Assembly: GCF_014243345.1 (NCBI RefSeq)
Contig: NZ_JACLZF010000001.1
Span: forward strand, 248,001 to 312,000
Direction of reading: 5' to 3'
Source of the DNA: Robiginitalea sp. SC105
GTDB taxonomy: Bacteria > Bacteroidota > Bacteroidia > Flavobacteriales > Flavobacteriaceae
DNA length: 64,000 bases
Below the pieces are notes generated by a model, which was not told the DNA's origin, did no database searches, and was given only the letters and a program-made list of their open reading frames with translations. Within the stretch, counting starts at the first letter, position 1, and the number at the start of each line of letters is the position of its first letter. Shown piece by piece: positions 9,269 through 15,653 of this stretch. Made by a program: the position numbers and the translations under genes.

Positions 9269-10885
9269 TTAGAACGCATAGCGCTGGGGGCCTCCCCTCC
9301 GTATTTCCTCCGTGGCGTACTCCTCGAACTTCCTGAAATTCTCCCGGAACGCATTGGTGAGCTTGAAGGCCATGGTGTAATAGGCCTTGTCGTCGTTCCA
9401 GGTCGCCCTCGGGCTGAGGACCTGGGTGGGCACACCCGGGCATTCCCTTGGTTGTGCCACCCCGAAAACCGAATGGATGTGATATTTATCGTAAGTGTAG
9501 AGCCCCAGCTTTCCGCTGAGTGCCGCGTGGATCATCGCCCGGGTATATTTCAGCTTCATGCGGGTACCCACCCCGTATGGCCCGCCTGTCCAGCCGGTAT
9601 TGACCAGCCAGACGTTGGTCCCCGCTTCCTGCATCTTCCGGCTCAGCATCTCGGCATACACCGTAGGGTGCAAGGGCATGAAGGGAGCCCCGAAACACGC
9701 CGAGAACGAAGGCACGGGCTCATCCACGCCTGCTTCGGTCCCCGCCACCTTGGCCGTATACCCGGAGATAAAGTGGTAGGCTGCCTGGGCCGGGGTGAGT
9801 CGCGAAATCGGCGGGATAACGCCAAAGGCGTCTGCGGTCAGGAAGAATATGTGTTTCGGATTCTTGCCAATGGAGGGGTCCTGCCGGTTTTCAATATGGG
9901 TTAGCGGATAGCTTACGCGCGTATTCTGGGTAATGCGCGTATCCGAATAATCGACCGCCCCGTCCCGGTCCAGGACCACGTTCTCCAGCAGGGCCCCTTC
10001 CCGTATGGCGTCGTAGATTTCAGGTTCGTTCTCCGAAGAAAGGTTGATCACCTTCGCATAGCACCCGCCCTCGAAATTGAAAATCCGGTCATCGGGGGTC
10101 CATCCGTGTTCGTCATCCCCCACCAGCCGGCGCGTGGGATCCGTGGAAAGCGTGGTCTTCCCGGTGCCTGAGAGGCCAAAGAAGATGGCGGTTTCCCCCG
10201 ACTCCCCCACATTGGCGGAACAGTGCATGGGCAGCGTGTCCTTAAAGACCGGCAGGATGAAATTCAGGGCAGAGAAAATCCCCTTTTTGATTTCCCCTGT
10301 GTAGCCGGTACCGCCGATCAGGGCAATCTTCCGGCTGAAGTTCAGGATGGCAAAATTGTGCTGCCGCGTACCGTCCACCCCGGGATCGGCCAGGAAGCCA
10401 GGCGCATTGATAACCGTCCAATCGGGATCAAAACCGGAGAGCTCCGACGCGGTAGGGCGGATAAACATGTTGTAGACAAACAGGTTGGACCAGGGGTATT
10501 CATTGACCACCCGGATTCCCATCCGGTATTCGGGGTCTGCGCAGGCAAAGCAATCCCGCACGTAGACTTCCTTGTCGCCCAGGTAGGCAACCACCTTGTC
10601 GTACAGGCGGTCGAAGGCATCCGGCTCAAACGGGATATTGATATTCCCCCACCAGACCCGGTCCCGGGTAATATCGTCCCTGACGATAAAGCGGTCCTTG
10701 GGGGAACGCCCGGTGAACTCCCCGGTTTCCACCGCCAGGGCCCCGGAATCTGCTTCCCGTCCCATGCCCTTTTCGATGGTAATTCGGTGCAGGTCCTCCG
10801 GCGGTAATTGATAATGGACAGTATCCGATCCAATTCCATACGCTTTTAACGAAATCGATTTCGTTCGCGAGGTGGATGTGCTCAT
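9269..10885 (-). CDS. pckA: Phosphoenolpyruvate carboxykinase (ATP)
   Basis: It converts oxaloacetate and ATP to PEP, the first committed step of gluconeogenesis. The 538-residue product has the kinase-1a P-loop GLSGTGKTT (237-245), the substrate-site GRSPKDR (59-65) and the metal-site LSTDP. Length fits the ATP-dependent family. The ATG at 10885 follows a -7 element at 10916-10924 with a leader of about 25 nt. It is monocistronic with a terminator at 9237-9266. Confidence 0.97.
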   Translation of the reverse strand: MSTSTSRTKSISLKAYGIGSDTVHYQLPPEDLHRITIEKGMGREADSGALAVETGEFTGRSPKDRFIVRDDITRDRVWWGNINIPFEPDAFDRLYDKVVAYLGDKEVYVRDCFACADPEYRMGIRVVNEYPWSNLFVYNMFIRPTASELSGFDPDWTVINAPGFLADPGVDGTRQHNFAILNFSRKIALIGGTGYTGEIKKGIFSALNFILPVFKDTLPMHCSANVGESGETAIFFGLSGTGKTTLSTDPTRRLVGDDEHGWTPDDRIFNFEGGCYAKVINLSSENEPEIYDAIREGALLENVVLDRDGAVDYSDTRITQNTRVSYPLTHIENRQDPSIGKNPKHIFFLTADAFGVIPPISRLTPAQAAYHFISGYTAKVAGTEAGVDEPVPSFSACFGAPFMPLHPTVYAEMLSRKMQEAGTNVWLVNTGWTGGPYGVGTRMKLKYTRAMIHAALSGKLGLYTYDKYHIHSVFGVAQPRECPGVPTQVLSPRATWNDDKAYYTMAFKLTNAFRENFRKFEEYATEEIRRGGPQRYAF

Positions 10886-10915
10886 AAAACTGAATTTTAG
10901 GTTGTTTAATCCGCT

Positions 10916-10924
10916 GCAAAGGTA
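10916..10924 (-). promoter_or_regulatory. pckA promoter -7 element (TACCTTTGC)
   Basis: It is a perfect TAnnTTTG match on the minus strand, 31 bp before the pckA ATG. Confidence 0.55.
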
Positions 10925-10949
10925 CGATGACCCGGCGACGGCAGAAAAA

Positions 10950-11339
10950 TTATCTGCCCTTTGACCGGAAAATACGGTATAGCAGGTAGCCCCACCCGGA
11001 AATTAGCAATACCCCTCCCAGGGGGGTGATCCATCCGATGGCGCTGAGATCCCACCCGGTCAGGCCGGCGGTGCTCAAAAAGTAAATCGAAAAGGAAAAA
11101 CAAAGGATGCCGGTGACCACCAGGCCGAAAACACGCTTCCGGCTCCGTGGATCGAGGGTCTTTTCCAGCCCTAAAAACAACAGGAAGAGGGCGTGGTACA
11201 TCTGGTACTGCACCCCGGTGCGGAAACTTTCGAGTGCCTCCGGTTCCAGTTGCTCCTTCAGGCCGTGGGCGCCCAGGGCCCCCAGGGCCACTGCGGATCC
11301 CCCAAAGGCCACTGCCGTCATCACAATTGTTTTGTTCAC
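10950..11339 (-). CDS. DUF423 membrane protein (YgdD-like)
   Basis: This 129-residue protein has four hydrophobic helices and the DUF423 signature GALGAHGL near residue 20 plus YHALFLL. It is an inner membrane protein of unknown role. The start codon is GTG (11337-11339), preceded by AGGAGG at 11348-11353, an unusually good Shine-Dalgarno sequence for this phylum. A -7 element lies at 11363-11370. It is divergent from the saccharopine dehydrogenase-like gene, with 75 bp between starts. Confidence 0.85.
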   Translation of the reverse strand: MNKTIVMTAVAFGGSAVALGALGAHGLKEQLEPEALESFRTGVQYQMYHALFLLFLGLEKTLDPRSRKRVFGLVVTGILCFSFSIYFLSTAGLTGWDLSAIGWITPLGGVLLISGWGYLLYRIFRSKGR

Positions 11340-11347
11340 AACTATAT

Positions 11348-11353
11348 CCTCCT
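11348..11353 (-). promoter_or_regulatory. Strong Shine-Dalgarno (AGGAGG) before the DUF423 GTG start
   Basis: It lies 8 bp upstream of GTG 11339 and decides the start, since no in-frame ATG is nearby. Most genes in the window lack such a site. Confidence 0.6.
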
Positions 11354-11362
11354 ATTTCCTTA

Positions 11363-11370
11363 CAAATGTA
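11363..11370 (-). promoter_or_regulatory. -7 element (TACATTTG) for the DUF423 gene
   Basis: A TAnnTTTG match lies 23 bp before the GTG start on the minus strand. Confidence 0.45.
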
Positions 11371-11379
11371 ACAATTTGA

Positions 11380-11387
11380 TACCTTCG
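11380..11387 (+). promoter_or_regulatory. Weak -7 element (TACCTTCG) for the saccharopine dehydrogenase-like gene
   Basis: There is one mismatch to TAnnTTTG. It lies 27 bp before ATG 11415 and back-to-back with the DUF423 promoter. Confidence 0.35.
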
Positions 11388-11414
11388 TATCTCGCAAACT
11401 CCAAACAGATTCCC

Positions 11415-12788
11415 ATGCCAAAACGCATCCTGATCGTAGGGGCCGGAAAATCGACGTCCTACCTGCTGCATTACCTGCTCCGGAAGGCACCTGAAAAAGA
11501 CCTGTTGCTGGTCATTGCCGACAAACAACCGGACCAGCTTCCCGAAGAGGTCACCGGCCATCCCCATACCGAAATTACAAAATTGGATATTTCCGATGCC
11601 CCTTCGCGGCGGGAGGCCGTCCGCCAATCGGACATCGTGATTTCCATGCTTCCGGCCTCCCTCCATATCGAGGTGGCCCGGGATTGCCTGGAATTCGGGA
11701 AAAACCTGGTGACCGCCTCCTATATCAGTGCTGAAATGCGCAAACTCGATCCGCAGGTGCGGGAAAAGGGCCTGATCTTTATGAACGAAATCGGACTGGA
11801 CCCCGGCATCGACCACATGAGCGCCATGCAGGTGATCGACCGCATCAAGGCTGACGGGGGTAAAATCCTGTTGTTCGAATCCTTTACGGGCGGGCTTGTC
11901 TCCCCCCAGAGCGATACCAACCTCTGGAACTATAAGTTTACCTGGAACCCCCGCAACGTGGTGGTTGCCGGACAGGGAGGCGCCGCGAAATTCAAGCAGG
12001 AAGGCACCTATAAATACATCCCCTACCATAAATTGTTCCGCCGTACGGAATTCCTGGAAATTGAAGGTTACGGGACGTTCGAGGCCTACGCCAACCGGGA
12101 CTCCCTCAGTTACCGCGAAGCCTACGGCCTGCAGGATGCGCTGACCCTGTACCGGGGCACCATGCGCCGTGTGGGTTTCTCCCGGGCCTGGAACATCTTC
12201 GTGCAACTGGGCATGACGGACGACAGCTACCATATTGAAAATTCCCGGGGCATGTCCTACCGGGACTTTACCAACCTTTTCCTGCCTTATTCCCCTACCG
12301 ATTCCGTGGAATTGAAACTCCGCCATTACCTGAAGATCGACCAGGACGACATCATCTGGGGCAAGCTGCTGGAGATCCACCTGTTCGACAGGGAGCGCCT
12401 CGTTCAGCAGGATAATGCCACCCCGGCCCAGATCCTGCAGGAAATCCTGGAAGCCAGCTGGACCCTGGGCCCCGAGGACCGGGATATGATCGTGATGTAC
12501 CACAAATTCGGCTACCAGGTGGGCGAGCGCAAATACCAGCTTGACTCCAATATGGTGGTGGTCGGCGAAAACAGGCGGCTTACGGCAATGGCCAAAACGG
12601 TTGGCTTGCCCGTTGCCATGGCCACCCTGCTGATCCTGGAGGGAAAGTACCGGAAAGCCGGGGTGCAGATCCCCAGGGACCCTGAAATATACGAGCCGGT
12701 ACTGGAGGAACTCGCGCAGAACGGTATCGCGTTCCGGGAATACGAGGTGCCCTATCTGGGATATAACCCGGATTCGGTGGCCAGCTAG
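11415..12788 (+). CDS. Saccharopine dehydrogenase-like oxidoreductase (LYS9 type)
   Basis: This 457-residue protein has an N-terminal Rossmann fold (ILIVGAGKSTSYL, residues 5-17) and the saccharopine reductase signature NEIGLDPGIDHM near residue 125. LYS9-type enzymes make or cleave saccharopine in lysine metabolism. In Flavobacteriaceae it is often annotated this way without proof. The ATG at 11415 was chosen over a much earlier TTG-type frame because a weak promoter lies at 11380. The AsnC/Lrp-type regulator gene 50 bp downstream is plausible for an amino-acid catabolic enzyme. Confidence 0.82.
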   Translation: MPKRILIVGAGKSTSYLLHYLLRKAPEKDLLLVIADKQPDQLPEEVTGHPHTEITKLDISDAPSRREAVRQSDIVISMLPASLHIEVARDCLEFGKNLVTASYISAEMRKLDPQVREKGLIFMNEIGLDPGIDHMSAMQVIDRIKADGGKILLFESFTGGLVSPQSDTNLWNYKFTWNPRNVVVAGQGGAAKFKQEGTYKYIPYHKLFRRTEFLEIEGYGTFEAYANRDSLSYREAYGLQDALTLYRGTMRRVGFSRAWNIFVQLGMTDDSYHIENSRGMSYRDFTNLFLPYSPTDSVELKLRHYLKIDQDDIIWGKLLEIHLFDRERLVQQDNATPAQILQEILEASWTLGPEDRDMIVMYHKFGYQVGERKYQLDSNMVVVGENRRLTAMAKTVGLPVAMATLLILEGKYRKAGVQIPRDPEIYEPVLEELAQNGIAFREYEVPYLGYNPDSVAS

Positions 12789-12837
12789 GCATACGCGATT
12801 TTATGGTATATTTAAGTTCCTATCAACCTAACAGCGC

Positions 12838-13308
12838 ATGAAGAACATTCAAGGGAACCTGCAAATAGACGGGATCGACAAAAAGATCCTGCGCTACCTG
12901 ATGGAAGATGCGCGTAAACCCATCCTTGAAATTGCCCGGAATATTGGCATATCAGGCGCTGCCATCCACCAGCGGCTCAGGAAACTCGAAAAATCGGGCC
13001 TGCTCACCGGGTCCAAATTCGTCATCAACCCGAAAGTCCTCGGGTATACGACCATGGCCTATATCGGCATCTTCCTGGATAAGGCCATGAGCAACCCCTA
13101 TGCCGTAAAGGAACTCGAAAAGATCCCGGAAGTACTGGAATGCCACTATACCACAGGCAACTGGTCCATCCTCATCAAGGTATTATGCCGGGACAATGAA
13201 CACCTGATGCACCTGCTCAATAAAAAAATCCAGCAAATTGAAGGGGTATCCCGAACGGAGACCTTCATTTCGCTGGATCAGCAAATCGATCGGCAGATCA
13301 GTATTTGA
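12838..13308 (+). CDS. Lrp/AsnC family transcriptional regulator
   Basis: This 156-residue regulator has an N-terminal winged helix-turn-helix (residues about 12-62, DKKILRYLMEDARKP then ISGAAIHQRLRKLE) and a C-terminal RAM ligand-binding domain (about 75-145). Lrp/AsnC proteins are octameric feast-famine regulators that bind amino acids. Its position directly after a saccharopine dehydrogenase-like gene, with alanine dehydrogenase nearby, suggests amino-acid responsive control. The target is not shown by the sequence. Confidence 0.92.
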   Translation: MKNIQGNLQIDGIDKKILRYLMEDARKPILEIARNIGISGAAIHQRLRKLEKSGLLTGSKFVINPKVLGYTTMAYIGIFLDKAMSNPYAVKELEKIPEVLECHYTTGNWSILIKVLCRDNEHLMHLLNKKIQQIEGVSRTETFISLDQQIDRQISI

Positions 13309-13314
13309 CCGAGG

Positions 13315-14010
13315 TCAATCCCTGCCGCCTAATACCTGTAACCCCCAGTATACAAGCGTTGCCAAAGATCCTATGGCCGCCACCAGATAGGTGCGGGCTG
13401 CCCACTTGAGGGCATCTTCGGACCCCTTGTATTCCTCCGGGGTAACCACATTCTTTTGTTTCAGCCAGGCCAGGGCCCGGTTGCTGGCATCGTACTCCAC
13501 CGGCAGGGTGATAAAACTGAACAGGGTGGCCAGGCCCATCATGATCAGGCCCGCCACAGCCACGTAGTATCCAAGCCCGGACCCCGAGGCAGCGCCCAGG
13601 ATCAGGCCGCCGAAAACAACCCACATGGAAAGGCCTGAGGTTACACTAACCACCGGCACCAGTTTGGAGCGTAGGGTTAGCCACTCATAGGCCTGTGCAT
13701 GCTGCACAGCGTGCCCGCATTCGTGGGCTGCCACGGCAGCGGCGGCCGCGTTGCGCTGGTTGTAGACCCCTTCGCTGAGGTTAACGGTTTTCTTGACAGG
13801 GTTGTAATGGTCCGTGAGCATGCCGGCAGCACTTACTACCTTAACGTCTCGGATCCCATGGTCCGAGAGCATTTTCTCGGCTATTTCGGCCCCGCTCATC
13901 CCATTGCGGAGATGCACCTTGGAATAATGGCGGAATTTGGATTTTAAACGGCTGCTGACCAGCCAGCTCACCAGGGCAATGGCACCGATCAGAATATAGT
14001 ATCCCATCAT
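13315..14010 (-). CDS. Zinc metallopeptidase, YugP family
   Basis: This 231-residue membrane protein carries the zinc motif HECGH (96-100) after a hydrophobic N-terminal helix and before two or three more helices. It matches the neutral zinc metallopeptidase family that includes Bacillus YugP. Substrates are unknown; a membrane-linked quality-control role is a guess. The ORF begins ATGATG, so the start could be either Met1 or Met2. It converges with the AsnC-type regulator, 6 bp apart. Confidence 0.88.
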   Translation of the reverse strand: MMGYYILIGAIALVSWLVSSRLKSKFRHYSKVHLRNGMSGAEIAEKMLSDHGIRDVKVVSAAGMLTDHYNPVKKTVNLSEGVYNQRNAAAAAVAAHECGHAVQHAQAYEWLTLRSKLVPVVSVTSGLSMWVVFGGLILGAASGSGLGYYVAVAGLIMMGLATLFSFITLPVEYDASNRALAWLKQKNVVTPEEYKGSEDALKWAARTYLVAAIGSLATLVYWGLQVLGGRD

Positions 14011-14052
14011 AATTCAACTCTTTTTTGCGTATTAAAATAGTACATATACAGC

Positions 14053-14078
14053 AAAAATCCGGCCATACCCGCCGGATT
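14053..14078 (-). terminator. Terminator downstream of alanine dehydrogenase
   Basis: On the minus strand the arms AATCCGGC/GCCGGATT (14056-14063 and 14071-14078) enclose a 7-nt loop and are followed by a T run. A second hairpin (CTGACAG/CTGTCAG, 14109-14128) overlaps the ald stop codon. Confidence 0.7.
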
Positions 14079-14124
14079 CCCGCTTTCTAACTCCTTTTCT
14101 GGACATACCTGACAGATTGTACTG

Positions 14125-15228
14125 TCAGACCAGGATACGCGCACTCAGGTCAAACGCCTCGCTGATTTCCGAATACACTACCCGTCCGTCGACGATGTTC
14201 AGCCCTCTTTTGAGGGAAGCATCTTCCGAACAGGCCGCCTCCCAGCCCTTGTTGGCAATATTCAGCGCATAAGGCAGGGTGACGTTGGTAAGGGCGAGGG
14301 TGGAGGTGTAAGGTACTGCCCCCGGCATGTTGGCCACGCAGTAGTGGACTACGTCGTCTATGATGTATATCGGGTTCTCATGGGTGGTGGGTTTGGTGGT
14401 TTCCACGCAGCCCCCCTGGTCTACGGCCACATCGACGATTACCGTCCCGGGATGCATGGTCTTGAGCATATCCCTGGTGATGAGCTTGGGGGCACGCCCT
14501 CCTTTTATAAGCACCCCGCCCACAATGAGGTCATGGGTGCGGACGTGTTTGCGGATGTTGTATTCGTTGGAATATTCGGTCACCACATGACTGGGCATGA
14601 CATCGTTCACATAGCGGAGCCGTTTCATGTTGACATCGAGTATCGTAACGTGGGCGCCCAGTCCCGCTGCCATTTTGGCTGCCTGTATCCCCACGGTTCC
14701 GGCGCCCAGCACCAGTACCCGGCCCGGGGGTACTCCTGGGACGCCACCGAGCAACACTCCCCTGCCCTTTTTAGGTTTTTCGAGGTACTTGGCACCCTGT
14801 TGGATCGCCATCCGTCCCGCCACCTCCGACATGGGGGTGAGCAGTGGGAGGGTCCCGTCTGAATCCTCGACCGTTTCGTAGGCAATACAGACCGCACGGC
14901 TGTCGATCATGGCCTGGGTAAGGCGCTGGCTGGACGCAAAATGGAAGTAGGTAAACACAATCTGCCCTTTCTGCACCATCGCGTATTCCTCGCGTATGGG
15001 TTCCTTTACCTTGACAATCATTTCGCTGAGCGTGTACACCTGACCAATGGTGTCCAGGATATGCGCCCCGACCTTTTTGTAATCCTCATCGGAGAAGCCA
15101 CTCCCGAATCCGGCCCCGGACTGCACATGCACCGTATGGCCGTTATGGACCATTTCCATGACGCCGGCAGGGGTCATGCCCACCCGGCTTTCGTTGTTCT
15201 TAATCTCTTTTGGAATGCCAATAATCAT
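14125..15228 (-). CDS. ald: Alanine dehydrogenase
   Basis: It catalyses reversible NAD-linked deamination of L-alanine to pyruvate and ammonia. The 367-residue product begins MIIGIPKEIKNNE, has the N-terminal substrate domain (RVGMTPAG), the NAD-binding VLGAGTVGIQAAKMA and the conserved YETVE. An earlier in-frame ATG at 15252 adds eight unlikely residues, so 15228 is chosen. Upstream is an unusual 425-bp non-coding, AT-rich stretch that may hold its control region. A terminator lies at 14053-14078. Confidence 0.95.
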   Translation of the reverse strand: MIIGIPKEIKNNESRVGMTPAGVMEMVHNGHTVHVQSGAGFGSGFSDEDYKKVGAHILDTIGQVYTLSEMIVKVKEPIREEYAMVQKGQIVFTYFHFASSQRLTQAMIDSRAVCIAYETVEDSDGTLPLLTPMSEVAGRMAIQQGAKYLEKPKKGRGVLLGGVPGVPPGRVLVLGAGTVGIQAAKMAAGLGAHVTILDVNMKRLRYVNDVMPSHVVTEYSNEYNIRKHVRTHDLIVGGVLIKGGRAPKLITRDMLKTMHPGTVIVDVAVDQGGCVETTKPTTHENPIYIIDDVVHYCVANMPGAVPYTSTLALTNVTLPYALNIANKGWEAACSEDASLKRGLNIVDGRVVYSEISEAFDLSARILV

Positions 15229-15304
15229 TTGTCGCTGGTTTTGATGATACAAGGCAAAGATGGATTAAATTTTTTTACCTGATATCTAAAAATCGATAAA
15301 ATGC

Positions 15305-15363
15305 AGGGGTATAACTTTAAATTAAAGTATAATATCTACTTATACCCCTATTTTTATAGGGGG
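15305..15363. repeat. Overlapping inverted repeats, mutually exclusive hairpins
   Basis: AGGGGTATAA (15305-15314) pairs perfectly with TTATACCCCT (15340-15349). An inner palindrome ACTTTAA/TTAAAGT (15314-15328) lies between them. CCCCTAT (15345-15351) can instead pair with ATAGGGG (15356-15362) over a TTTT loop. The shared CCCCT arm means only one structure can form at a time. Confidence 0.75.
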
Positions 15364-15376
15364 TGATTGCCTTATA

Positions 15377-15541
15377 ATGAAGTTTTTTAAAGTATACCCC
15401 CCCCCTGACTATCTGCAGGTGATTCTGGCTCCCGAGCAAAAAGTCCCGTGCCCGTTTGGCCTTTCGATTGAGACATGGCAATGCCTGTCCGGGGCGCTGT
15501 CGGCATCCGGTTACTTTGAACCGGAAAGGGATGGCAAGTGA
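15377..15541 (+). CDS. Small ORF of 54 codons containing a C9 tract (doubtful)
   Basis: ATG 15377 opens a 54-residue frame ending at TGA 15539-15541 and starting MKFFKVYPPPDYL. The run of nine C (15397-15405) lies at codons 7-10. With eight or ten C the frame would stop within about ten codons. I recognise no family. It may be chance, a gene remnant or a slippage-prone small gene. Confidence 0.2.
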   Translation: MKFFKVYPPPDYLQVILAPEQKVPCPFGLSIETWQCLSGALSASGYFEPERDGK

Positions 15542-15653
15542 GCCAAAAGCGAAGGGGGCCTGGTTCCCAGGAAGGAATTTCAGGGACTGAACCGAAGAGT
15601 TTGAGGCGTCTACCGGGAAATTCCCGGAATCCCGCCTTAGGGCCGTGGACTTC

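Larger units (their letters stand above)
15229..15653. other. 425-bp AT-rich intergenic island with nested inverted repeats
   Basis: This gap between ald and leuS holds no convincing gene. Its first half is much more AT-rich than the surroundings. It contains three TATACCCC-type motifs (15306-15312 inverted, 15341-15348, 15393-15400), several overlapping hairpins, a C9 run and one 54-codon frame (15377-15541). A 15-bp palindrome (CCGGGAAATTCCCGG) lies near 15618-15632, past the leuS end. Confidence 0.7.

Noticed and set aside
14109-14128. CTGACAG/CTGTCAG hairpin as an attachment site.
   Set aside because: It overlaps the ald stop with no integrase or repeat partner nearby; more likely part of a transcript end.
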